DNA of 10,798 bases from RGIG8700 sp045535635 (GCA_045535635.1 JAZSLZ010000116.1:1-10798); one strand, 5' to 3'. Numbered from the stretch's first letter, positions 1 to 7,457 are shown. The notes: generated by a model not told the origin, from the letters alone. Translations and numbers: made by a program.

Positions 1-1359
1 GTGGTCACCGATAATTTTGATAGAGTTCTAGTTAGCACCAACAGTACCGTCACCGCCAAGACCCCAGAATTTGCAAGAGATTGTGCCTTCTGCAGCTGTA
101 TCAGGACAAACTTTTTCTTCGAGTGAACGACCTGTTAAGTCATCAACGATACCCATTGTGAACTGATTCTTTGGCTGAGGCATAGCGAGATTGTCATATA
201 CAGCAAAGATGCTTGATGGAGGTGTGTCTTTTGAACCAAGACCATAACGTCCGCCAACAACTTTGATGTCGTTTTTGCCCATTGTAGCAAGAGCTGTAAC
301 AACATCGAGGTATAAAGGTTCGCCAAGTGAACCAGGTTCTTTTGTTCTGTCAAGAACAGCAATCTTCTTACATGTAGCAGGGATTGCTTCGATTAATTTT
401 TCTGGAACGAAAGGTCTGTAAAGTCTAACTTTGATAAGACCAACTTTTTCGCCGTGAGCGTTCATATAGTCAATAACTTCTTCAGCAACGTCACAAACAG
501 AACCCATAGCAATGATAACTCTGTCTGCATCTTCTGCACCGTAGTAGTTAAAGAGTTTGTAGTTTGTACCAAGTTTAGCATTAACCTTGTCCATATATTC
601 TTCAACGATTGCAGGAAGTGCATCGTAATATGGGTTACAAGCTTCTCTGTGCTGGAAGAAAATATCTCCGTTTTCAGCTGAACCACGAAGAACAGGATGT
701 TCAGGGTTGATAGCTCTTGCTCTGAATGCTTTAACTGCATCCATATCTACCATTTCTTTTAAGTCTTCAAGATCCCAAGCTACGGTTTTCTGAATTTCGT
801 GTGAAGTTCTGAAACCATCGAAGAAGTTTAAGAATGGAACACGGCCTTTGATTGTTGCTAAGTGCGCAACTGCACCAAGGTCCATAATTTCCTGCTGATT
901 TGTTTCAGCCATCATAGCATAACCTGTCTGACGACAAGCGTATACGTCTGAGTGATCGCCGAAAATGTTGAGTGCGTGTGAAGCTACGCAACGAGCTGAT
1001 ACGTGAATAACATTTGGAAGTAATTCACCAGCAATCTTATACATATTAGGAATCATAAGGAGAAGACCCTGTGATGCTGTATAAGTTGTTGTTAAAGCAC
1101 CTGCAGCGAGTGAACCGTGTACTGCACCAGCAGCACCGCCTTCAGACTGCATTTCTACCATCTTAACGTTTTCGCCAAAGATGTTTTTAGCAGGTTCGCC
1201 AAAAATGTTTTTGTCTGTTGCAGACCATGTGTCTGTTACTTCAGCCATTGGGCTGGAAGGTGTGATAGGGTAAATAGCAGCAACTTCTGTAAACGCATAG
1301 CTTACGTGAGCAGCAGCTGTATTACCGTCCATGGAAACTTTTCTTCTTTTAATTGCCAT
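1..1359 (-). CDS. nifJ: Pyruvate:ferredoxin oxidoreductase, N-terminal part, interrupted by in-frame TAG; continues off the window
   Basis: The protein is expected to oxidise pyruvate with CoA to acetyl-CoA and CO2 in the cytoplasm, passing electrons to ferredoxin through thiamine diphosphate and iron-sulfur clusters. The start is ATG at 1357-1359, preceded by the ribosome binding site AAAGGGG. Residues 1-250 form the pyruvate-binding domain I with YPITPSSPMAE at 30-40. A domain II segment (VIIAMGS) follows, then the first residues of the gamma-type domain, GLGGDGTVGAN, ending at residue 443. A TAG codon at 28-30 then interrupts the frame. The nine codons beyond it read NSIKIIGDH, which is the family's normal continuation. 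Full-length family members are about 1,170-1,190 residues, so a product ending at the TAG would lack the cluster and thiamine domains. Family assignment is very firm. Whether the gene is functional, a pseudogene or carries a base error is unresolved. Confidence 0.93.
28..30 (-). other. In-frame TAG codon inside the pyruvate:ferredoxin oxidoreductase frame
   Basis: The minus-strand codons run GGT GCT AAC TAG AAC TCT ATC. Family members read G-A-N-K-N-S-I-K-I-I-G-D here, so TAG occupies the conserved lysine position and differs from AAG by one base. The frame stays open on both sides. Confidence 0.9.
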
Positions 1360-1415
1360 GTTTTAATAAACCCCTTTCAAAATTTATATTTAATTTAATA
1401 ATAATTAAACCATAC

Positions 1416-1451
1416 CTTTGATATTATATCACTCTTTTTTCGATTTGTAAA
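1416..1451 (-). promoter_or_regulatory. Sigma-A-type extended -10 promoter of the oxidoreductase gene
   Basis: On the minus strand, -35 TTTACA (1446-1451) lies 17 bp from -10 TATAAT (1423-1428). The -10 is preceded by TG plus one base, which makes it an extended -10. Transcription should start near 1416, giving a leader of about 57 nt before the ATG at 1359. The leader holds an AT-only inverted repeat, TTTAAT/ATTAAA (1394-1399 and 1404-1409), whose role is unknown. A strong separate promoter suits a highly expressed central-metabolism gene. I see no terminator hairpin for apbE in this gap. Confidence 0.8.
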
Positions 1452-1473
1452 GCCATTATTAGATGATTTTCTT

Positions 1474-2433
1474 CTATTTAACCCTATATTCATCATTTAA
1501 CCCAATAATTTCCACATCTTTGGATTTTATCAACATCTTTCCCTGTAAAATTATGTATTCAAAATCGTAATTTTCTTTAAGCTTCAGTGCAAGTTCTTCC
1601 CCACCCGCAAGGATTGCAGTTGAAAAAGCATCACACATTGCAGAGTCTTTGCCAATTATTGTAACCTGACTTATTCCTGACTTTGACGGATAGCCTGTTT
1701 TGGTATCGAAGATATGATGGTATATGTTGTCATTTTCTTCAAAATATCTTTCATACGTTCCTGAGGAAACAACTGCACCGTCATTTATTTTAACGGTAAA
1801 CAGAATTTGTCCTCTTTGAGCAAAAGGCTCTTGAATACCAATGCTTACCGCCTTTTCAGGAGAGTAGGCATATATATTTCCTCCAAGATTAAGAACGAAC
1901 TTTTCTGCACCTTCTTTTTTCAGCAATTCAACAACTTTGTCTGTTGCATACCCCTTCGCTATGCCACCAAGGTCTATGGATGCATTGTTTTTCAGTATTA
2001 CACTATCCTGAACAATAAGATTTTCTCCGTTTACCATTTCAAGAGTTTCTGACACAGTTTTCGCAGACGGCACTTTTGGATTTTCACCGTTTATATTCCA
2101 CAGGTCTGTCAACGGTTTTACAGTAGGATCAAAATATCCGTTTGTTGAATAAAAAAGCTCTTTTGATTTTTCATAGATTTCATTATTTTCAGGATTGATT
2201 TCTTTTTTTGTGTTTAATAATGAGATTTCTGAATTCTCGCCGTATGCGTTATATGTATTGTGTATTTCGATTATTTTATTTTTAGCTTTTTCAAGCAATT
2301 TCTTGTCGCCATCTATTTTAAGCGTTATAACCGTATCCATAGAAAAAAAAGTTTCTTCTTTGTATCCGCTACCTGACAGGTATGGCACTGTCAAAAGAAT
2401 TATAACAGTAAGTATAAATAAAAACTTTCTCAT
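1474..2433 (-). CDS. apbE: FAD:protein FMN transferase (ApbE family), exported
   Basis: ApbE enzymes move FMN from FAD onto a threonine of target proteins such as RnfD/RnfG or NqrB/NqrC, outside the cytoplasmic membrane, using a divalent metal. The 319-residue length fits the family. Visible motifs are DLGGIAKGYATD (154-165), NLGGN (182-186), HHIFDTKTGYP (239-249, usually H-I-I-D-P-x-T-G) and DSAMCDAFSTA (263-273), the metal-binding region. Residues 1-18 are a hydrophobic export signal. The expected lipobox reads L-S-G-S at 19-22, with serine where a lipoprotein has cysteine, so lipid anchoring is not expected. The ATG at 2431-2433 has AAAGGA seven to eight bases upstream. The stop is TAG, with a TAA four codons later. 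The gene has its own promoter overlapping the end of noc. The partner protein is not in the window; an Rnf complex is an inference from the anaerobic context. Confidence 0.93.
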   Translation of the reverse strand: MRKFLFILTVIILLTVPYLSGSGYKEETFFSMDTVITLKIDGDKKLLEKAKNKIIEIHNTYNAYGENSEISLLNTKKEINPENNEIYEKSKELFYSTNGYFDPTVKPLTDLWNINGENPKVPSAKTVSETLEMVNGENLIVQDSVILKNNASIDLGGIAKGYATDKVVELLKKEGAEKFVLNLGGNIYAYSPEKAVSIGIQEPFAQRGQILFTVKINDGAVVSSGTYERYFEENDNIYHHIFDTKTGYPSKSGISQVTIIGKDSAMCDAFSTAILAGGEELALKLKENYDFEYIILQGKMLIKSKDVEIIGLNDEYRVK

Positions 2434-2453
2434 ATTCTTATCCTTTCGCTATA

Positions 2454-2489
2454 ATGATTTATTATAGCAAAAAAAGGGAATTTATTCAA
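2454..2489 (-). promoter_or_regulatory. Sigma-A-type promoter of apbE with inverted repeat over the -10
   Basis: Minus strand: -35 TTGAAT (2484-2489), 17-bp spacer, -10 TATAAT (2461-2466). The -35 overlaps the last codons and stop of noc. An exact 8-bp inverted repeat, GCTATAAT/ATTATAGC (2448-2455 and 2461-2468, 5-base spacer), covers the -10 and the predicted start point. It has no U-tract on the 3' side of either strand, so an operator is more likely than a terminator. Confidence 0.65.
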
Positions 2490-3306
2490 TAGTTAATTCT
2501 TTACCTTGACCAAGCTTGGGGATTTTGATTACATATTCAACAAAGCTGTCCTTTTCTTCTTTTTGTGTTTCTATTTCAACACCTGCTTTTTTAACAACAT
2601 CCACCGCCTTATTTATAGTATTAATAAATGTTCTTAATTGCACAACACCTTTGATTTTACCTTTTGGAGTTTTATCCTCCCCTCTTATTCTTTCAAGCAT
2701 TCTGTCAACAAGCTCGTCGGTTTGCTGAACATTGTAGTTGTATGTACATATATTTTTCAGAGCCTTCACCCTTAATTCATCAATAGGCAAACGAAGTATT
2801 GCTCTTGCATGTCTTTCAGTGAGATTATTCCTTATTATCATATTTTTTATTTCAGGAGAAAGCTTTAAAAGTCTTATCTTATTGGCAATAGCGGACTGAC
2901 TTTTTCCAAGCTTTTTAGCTAACTCCTCTTGTGTAAATTTGTGTTCGTTCAAAAGATGGTTAATTGCATCTGCTTCTTCAAGAAATGTAAGGTCTGCTCT
3001 TTGAACATTCTCAAGCATAGCAATTATTGCAGACTCATTTTCGTCTGCATCTATTATGATGCAGGGGATTTCTGTTTTTTCTGCAAGTTTTGATGCTCGT
3101 AGTCTTCTTTCACCGTAAATAAGCTCGTATCCGCCAATAAGGTTATTTCTTACAGTTATGGGTTGGATTACTCCATATTCCTTTATACTCTGTGCAAGTT
3201 CATTTAACGCATTTCTTTCAAAATTCTTTCTTGGCTGATAGGGATTTACAGTTATTTTATCTATGGGTATTTCAACCACACATTTTACTTTTTCGTCTGT
3301 ATTCAT
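2482..3306 (-). CDS. noc: Nucleoid occlusion protein Noc (ParB-family CTPase)
   Basis: Noc binds NBS sites across the chromosome and stops division-ring assembly over the nucleoid; the fold is a ParB-type CTP-dependent clamp. The 274 residues show the N-terminal nucleotide-binding box with GERRLRAS (65-72) and ENVQRADL (99-106), then the helix-turn-helix domain from about 122, then a C-terminal dimerisation region. Four specificity positions read Q137, K143, K148 and R165. With a constant offset of 36 they match the Noc set (Q173, K179, K184, R201 in Caulobacter ParB numbering) rather than the ParB set R, T, A, G. The ATG at 3304-3306 follows a strong GGAGG. Oddly, the nucleotide-binding domain begins by residue 12, with no amphipathic membrane-targeting helix such as Bacillus Noc has. 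Position after rsmG is the usual noc place. No soj/spo0J pair follows; apbE does. Confidence 0.9.
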   Translation of the reverse strand: MNTDEKVKCVVEIPIDKITVNPYQPRKNFERNALNELAQSIKEYGVIQPITVRNNLIGGYELIYGERRLRASKLAEKTEIPCIIIDADENESAIIAMLENVQRADLTFLEEADAINHLLNEHKFTQEELAKKLGKSQSAIANKIRLLKLSPEIKNMIIRNNLTERHARAILRLPIDELRVKALKNICTYNYNVQQTDELVDRMLERIRGEDKTPKGKIKGVVQLRTFINTINKAVDVVKKAGVEIETQKEEKDSFVEYVIKIPKLGQGKELTIE

Positions 3307-3335
3307 TTCATTACCTCCATATATAGTTTTATTTC

Positions 3336-3371
3336 GGAAATAATTATACTATATATTGGGTATTTTGGAAA
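3336..3371 (-). promoter_or_regulatory. Probable noc promoter flanked by twin 11-bp motifs
   Basis: Minus strand: -35 TTTCCA (3366-3371, four of six consensus bases), 17-bp spacer, -10 TATAAT (3343-3348), start near 3336. Since rsmG ends in a terminator just upstream, noc needs a promoter here. Two near-identical motifs, ATTTCCAAAAT (3362-3372) and ATTTCCGAAAT (3331-3341), lie exactly 31 bp apart, one over the -35 and one over the start point. Confidence 0.6.
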
Positions 3372-3395
3372 TAAAAACAAATCGCAATAAATAAC

Positions 3396-3424
3396 AAAAG
3401 AACCGTTATTTCAACGGTTCTTTT
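3396..3424 (-). terminator. Intrinsic terminator of rsmG, overlapping its stop codon
   Basis: A perfect 12-bp inverted repeat, AAAAGAACCGTT/AACGGTTCTTTT (3396-3407 and 3413-3424), has a 5-base loop and is followed on the minus strand by TTTTGTTATTT counting the end of the stem. The last five codons and the TAA of rsmG lie in the hairpin. It closes the rpmH-to-rsmG transcript. Confidence 0.85.
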
Positions 3425-4113
3425 GACGGTTTACCCGCTTTTCTCGGATATGCCGATGGTATTTGTCGTAATTTTTTGATTAAAACTATGCAATGCTTTA
3501 AGTCTGTAAACGGAATTTCCGCTTTTTTAATTTCAACAAGCTCTGACGAAAGCTTTTTGATAGCCCCTTTTGCATCATTTACTTCGTTTTCTGCATCAGG
3601 ACCTTTCATAGCAACAAAGCATCCGTTATCTTTCAAGAAAGGCAGACAGTATTCTGAAAGTGTTGCAAGGTTTGCAACCGCCCTTGAAACAGAGAAATCA
3701 AATTTTTCACGAAGTTTTTTATCTCTTCCTCCATCTTCTGCTCTTGCGTGGATAAGTGTAACATTTTCAAGTCCAAGCTCTTTTATAACTGCATCTAAAA
3801 ACAGAAGTCTTTTGTTTAAAGAGTCTAAAAGATAAAGCTCTATTTCAGGCTTTAAGATTTTAAGTACAATTCCCGGAAATCCTGCACCTGTTCCCACGTC
3901 TATAACCTTGCCTTTTAAATCAACTGCATTTAAACAGGTTGCACAATCAAGGAAATGCTTGATAGCAATATCTCTTTCCTCTGTTATGGCAGTTAAGTTG
4001 ATTTTCTCATTCCATTCAACAAGCAGTTCTCCATACTTAACAAGCATATCAATCTGTTTTTCTGAAACCTCTATATTAAGTTTTTCAAAGCCTTCTTTTA
4101 AGATTTGTTTCAT
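3406..4113 (-). CDS. rsmG: 16S rRNA (guanine-N7)-methyltransferase RsmG
   Basis: RsmG (GidB) uses S-adenosylmethionine to methylate N7 of the 16S rRNA guanine near position 527; its loss gives low-level streptomycin resistance in other bacteria. The 235 residues are family length. The cofactor-binding glycine loop DVGTGAGFP sits at 72-80, LLDSLNKR follows, then SRAVANL, and the C-terminus YPRKAGKPSKEPL is typical. The ATG at 4111-4113 overlaps the TGA of mnmG as ATGA, so translation is probably coupled. Next to mnmEG, as in most Firmicutes. Confidence 0.97.
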   Translation of the reverse strand: MKQILKEGFEKLNIEVSEKQIDMLVKYGELLVEWNEKINLTAITEERDIAIKHFLDCATCLNAVDLKGKVIDVGTGAGFPGIVLKILKPEIELYLLDSLNKRLLFLDAVIKELGLENVTLIHARAEDGGRDKKLREKFDFSVSRAVANLATLSEYCLPFLKDNGCFVAMKGPDAENEVNDAKGAIKKLSSELVEIKKAEIPFTDLKHCIVLIKKLRQIPSAYPRKAGKPSKEPLK

Positions 4114-5999
4114 AATTCACCTTTTTTATTTCGTCCATACTGTTCCATATAAACAACCAGCACTGCTATATCTGCAGGAGAAACACCTGTTATTCTTGAT
4201 GCCTGTCCAACAGAGAGTGGTCTTATATCATTTAATTTTTGTCTTGCTTCTAAACGGAGTCCGTTTATCTGTGTGTAGTCTATATCCTTTGGAAGCTTTT
4301 TGTTTTCCATTTTCTTAAAGCTTTCTACCTGTGCAAGTTGTCTTTTGATATAGCCATCGTATTTAAGTCTGATTTCAACCTGCTCTTTAATTTTCTTTGA
4401 AAGCTCAGGTCTTCCTTTATCAACCTCATTAAGGATTTCATAGTTAAGCTCAGGGCGTTTTACAAGCTCTGCCATATTGGCACCTGACTTAACCTTTGTT
4501 GAACCTGCATTTTCAAGAATTGAATTAAGCTTATCATCAGGAGAAATCCATGTGGCTTCAAGTCTTTCAATTTCCGCCTTAACCATTTCTTCCTCGTTAA
4601 GCATTTTTTCATATCTTTCTTTTGGAAGAAGTCCGATTTTATAGCCTATCGGCATAAGTCTTACATCTGCGTTATCCTGTCTTAGAATAAGACGATATTC
4701 TGAACGTGAGGTCATCATTCTGTATGGTTCTTTTGTGCCTTTTATAACAAGGTCATCTATTAAAGTTCCTATGTATGAAGAACTTCTCTCTAAAATAAGC
4801 TCTTCTTCGCCTTTAATTTTAAGAGCCGCATTTATACCTGCCACAAGTCCCTGACCTGCCGCTTCTTCATATCCTGAACTGCCGTTAAACTGTCCTGCAC
4901 CATAAAGTCCTGAAATTTCTTTAAATTCAAGAGTAGGACGAAGCTGTGTTGCATCTATACAGTCATATTCAATGGCATATGCAGTTCTTGTCATTTCAAC
5001 ATTTTCAAGTCCTGGTATAGTTCTGAGCATTTTTATCTGCACATCCTCAGGAAGGCTTGATGACATTCCCTGAACATACATTTCTTCTGTATCAAGTCCC
5101 ATTGGTTCAATGAAAAGCTGATGTCTTTCTTTATCCTTAAATCTCATTACCTTGTCTTCAATTGAAGGACAGTATCTTGGGCCGACACCTTCGATAACAC
5201 CGCTGTATAAAGGTGAACGGTGAATGTTGTCCATAATAACTTTATGAGTTTCAAGATTCGTATAGGTCATATAACATTTAGCAACATTTTCACCGACATT
5301 TTCTGTTTCAAATGAGAATGGAACAATATCTTCGTCACCGCCCTGTTCTTCCATTTTGCTGTAATCAATAGAAGATGACAGTACACGGGCAGGTGTTCCT
5401 GTTTTGAATCTCATTATTTTTATGCCCTGCTCCACAAGACATTTAGTTAATTCTCTTGCAGGAAAAAGTCCGTCAGGACCACTTTCATAATTTACATCAC
5501 CGATTATAATTCTTCCCTTTAAGAATGTACCGGTTGCAATAACAACTGCCTTTACATCATAAACTGCACCTGTGTGAGTTTCAACAGATTTTACTTTTTT
5601 ATCCTCAAAGCCGATTGAAACAACCTCTGCCTGCTTAACATGGAGGTTTTCTGTGGTTTCAACAACCTGCTTCATATATGCCTGATACTTTCTTCTGTCA
5701 CTCTGTACTCTTAATGAATAAACAGCAGGACCTTTACCTCTGTTAAGCATTTTTGACTGTAAGAAGGTTGCATCTGCAGCCCTTGCCATTTCACCGCCAA
5801 GAGCATCAATTTCACGGACAAGTATACCCTTTCCCGTTCCGCCAATGCTTGGGTTACAAGGCATATTACCAACTGTATCAAGATTTATTGCAAATATAAC
5901 TGTTTTAAGTCCCATTCTTGCACCGGCCAGGGCCGCTTCAATTCCTGCGTGACCTGCACCTATAACAGCTATATCGTAATTACCTGCATTATATGACAT
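4110..5999 (-). CDS. mnmG: tRNA uridine-5-carboxymethylaminomethyl modification enzyme MnmG (GidA)
   Basis: MnmG is the FAD/NADH subunit that, with MnmE, installs the carboxymethylaminomethyl group at wobble uridine 34 of several tRNAs. I start it at ATG 5997-5999, giving 629 residues beginning MSYNAGNYDIAVIGAGHAG, because this is the family's normal start and AAGGAG lies six bases upstream. The open frame runs on upstream to 6092, adding 31 residues unlike any MnmG. The FAD-binding GAGHAG is at 14-19, the CNPSIGG loop has C48, and GVGPRYCPSIED has C277; these correspond to the two conserved cysteines. The C-terminal domain that contacts MnmE and tRNA is complete (RPLSVGQASRITGVSPADI). It follows mnmE by 117 bp and overlaps rsmG by four bases. 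Confidence 0.97.
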   Translation of the reverse strand: MSYNAGNYDIAVIGAGHAGIEAALAGARMGLKTVIFAINLDTVGNMPCNPSIGGTGKGILVREIDALGGEMARAADATFLQSKMLNRGKGPAVYSLRVQSDRRKYQAYMKQVVETTENLHVKQAEVVSIGFEDKKVKSVETHTGAVYDVKAVVIATGTFLKGRIIIGDVNYESGPDGLFPARELTKCLVEQGIKIMRFKTGTPARVLSSSIDYSKMEEQGGDEDIVPFSFETENVGENVAKCYMTYTNLETHKVIMDNIHRSPLYSGVIEGVGPRYCPSIEDKVMRFKDKERHQLFIEPMGLDTEEMYVQGMSSSLPEDVQIKMLRTIPGLENVEMTRTAYAIEYDCIDATQLRPTLEFKEISGLYGAGQFNGSSGYEEAAGQGLVAGINAALKIKGEEELILERSSSYIGTLIDDLVIKGTKEPYRMMTSRSEYRLILRQDNADVRLMPIGYKIGLLPKERYEKMLNEEEMVKAEIERLEATWISPDDKLNSILENAGSTKVKSGANMAELVKRPELNYEILNEVDKGRPELSKKIKEQVEIRLKYDGYIKRQLAQVESFKKMENKKLPKDIDYTQINGLRLEARQKLNDIRPLSVGQASRITGVSPADIAVLVVYMEQYGRNKKGEL

Positions 6000-6052
6000 A
6001 CATTTCTCCTTCCAAGTCTGAATAAAATTACTCATCTTGCACTGTTTTGCTC

Positions 6053-6082
6053 CTTTGTGTACACAAAGTACACGACAGTCGT
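6053..6082. repeat. Two adjacent palindromes between mnmE and mnmG
   Basis: A perfect 16-bp palindrome, CTTTGTGTACACAAAG (6053-6068), is followed after three bases by ACGACAGTCGT (6072-6082, arms ACGAC/GTCGT). They lie in the 117-bp gap before mnmG, one of the longer gaps in the cluster. No U-tract follows, so they do not look like a terminator. I see no convincing promoter in the gap. An SD-like AAAGGAG overlaps the edge of the 16-mer on the minus strand. Confidence 0.6.
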
Positions 6083-6116
6083 AAATCAGCACAATCTAAT
6101 CAATTTCTTTCAGACT

Positions 6117-7457
6117 TCACTTTCCAAGACAGAAGTTGTGGAATATTCTGTCTACAATTTCCTGTGATACGGTCATACCTATAATTTCTCCAAATGCTTC
6201 TATTGCCAGTTGAAGGTCAACGGATATAATATCCTGTGGCATTCCCAGATTAAGTGAATTAAGTGCATTATCAAGATTTGTTTTGCACTTTATAAGACTT
6301 TCGATGTGTCTTTCGTTTGTGATAACATTTTCGTTTGAGTTAACAAAACTGTTTTCTATTTTATTTTCCATTTCAAACATAAGAATTTCGATTCCTGTAA
6401 TCTCTTTTGCTGAAATCTCTATACCATCAAGGTCAACAACCTTGCCTTTATCTGCTTTGTTTATAATAACAAGGTGCGGTTTATTCTCTATAAATTCAAG
6501 AATTTTCTTATCTTCCTCATCGAGAGGTGTACTGCCGTCAAAAACCGCTAAAACAAGATCTGCATCTTCTGCTGCCTTTAAGCTTCTTTCAACGCCGATA
6601 GCCTCAACCACATCACTTGTTTCTCTTATACCTGCGGTATCCATAATTTTAATGGCAATGCCGTTTATGTTAACATATTCTTCAACAATATCTCTTGTTG
6701 TTCCTGCTATATCTGTAACAATTGCTTTTTCAGTTCCTGAAAGAGCATTTAAAAGAGAAGATTTTCCAACATTAGGCTTTCCTATTACAGCAACAGGTAA
6801 TCCGTTTTTAAGAATTTTACCATAGTCTGCAGTTTTAATTAAAAGGTCGGTTTCTTTTATAACATATTCAAGACGCTCTAATGCTTCTTCGTCAGAAAGG
6901 TCTGTTAAATCTTCTTCAGGGAAATCAATAAGTGCCTGAATATGAGCAGACAAATTAAGAAGAGTATTTCTTAATTCGTTTATTTTTTTAGAAAGTCTGC
7001 CCTCCATCTGGAAAACTGCATTTGTTGCACCCTTATCCGATACTGCATTGATTAAATCAATAACGCCTTCCGTCTGCGAAAGGTCCATCTTTCCATTCAA
7101 GAAGGCTCTTTTGCTGAACTCACCTCTTTGTGCCATTTCTGCACCTGCTTCAATTGCACGTTTTAAAACTTTTTTTGCAATCAAAATACCGCCATGGCAA
7201 GAAATTTCTACAGTATCCTCTCCTGTGAACGAGTGAGGACCTTTGAAAACAGAAACAAGCACCTCATCTATGGTGTTTCCCTCTTTATCTTTAATTTTAC
7301 CGAACACTACTGTATTTGCAGGAATATCAGAAAGGCATTTTGCTTTCTGACAAACAAAAAATCTATCAGTTATACAAAATGCCTCTTCTCCGCTTATTCT
7401 TATAACAGCAATGCCACCACTTCCAAAGGGAGTGGAAATTGCAGCTATTGTACTCAC
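6117..7457 (-). CDS. mnmE: tRNA modification GTPase MnmE (TrmE/ThdF)
   Basis: MnmE is the potassium-dependent GTPase partner of MnmG in wobble-uridine modification, and binds a folate one-carbon donor. The 446 residues show the N-terminal folate-binding domain beginning STIAAISTPFGSGGIAVIRISG, helical parts, and a GTPase domain inserted from about 220 with GKPNVGKS (226-233), AGTTRD (251-256), DTAG (273-276) and NKAD (333-336). The C-terminal FCLGK carries the conserved cysteine at 443. The start is GTG at 7455-7457, with AAGGAG seven bases upstream and no better ATG. The gap to khpB is 11 bp, so the two are almost certainly co-transcribed. Confidence 0.97.
   Translation of the reverse strand: MSTIAAISTPFGSGGIAVIRISGEEAFCITDRFFVCQKAKCLSDIPANTVVFGKIKDKEGNTIDEVLVSVFKGPHSFTGEDTVEISCHGGILIAKKVLKRAIEAGAEMAQRGEFSKRAFLNGKMDLSQTEGVIDLINAVSDKGATNAVFQMEGRLSKKINELRNTLLNLSAHIQALIDFPEEDLTDLSDEEALERLEYVIKETDLLIKTADYGKILKNGLPVAVIGKPNVGKSSLLNALSGTEKAIVTDIAGTTRDIVEEYVNINGIAIKIMDTAGIRETSDVVEAIGVERSLKAAEDADLVLAVFDGSTPLDEEDKKILEFIENKPHLVIINKADKGKVVDLDGIEISAKEITGIEILMFEMENKIENSFVNSNENVITNERHIESLIKCKTNLDNALNSLNLGMPQDIISVDLQLAIEAFGEIIGMTVSQEIVDRIFHNFCLGK

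Noticed and set aside
1394..1409. AT-only inverted repeat TTTAATAATAATTAAA in the oxidoreductase leader, considered as a Rex-type operator
   Set aside because: It lacks the TTGT/ACAA ends of a Rex site, and AT-only palindromes are common by chance in such sequence.
3868..3880. AATTCCCGGAAAT resembling a Noc binding site inside rsmG
   Set aside because: It is one base short of the 14-base NBS and not symmetric. It also encodes the conserved G-F-P-G of the methyltransferase, which explains the sequence.
3476..4318. Plus-strand open frames opposite rsmG and mnmG (119 and 136 residues)
   Set aside because: They lie wholly antisense to conserved genes, show no recognisable domains and are explained by the AT-rich codon use of the minus-strand genes.
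6000..6092. 31-residue N-terminal extension of MnmG in the open frame
   Set aside because: The family starts at MSYNAGNYD, which has its own AAGGAG at 5-6 bases. The extension is cysteine-rich and unlike MnmG.
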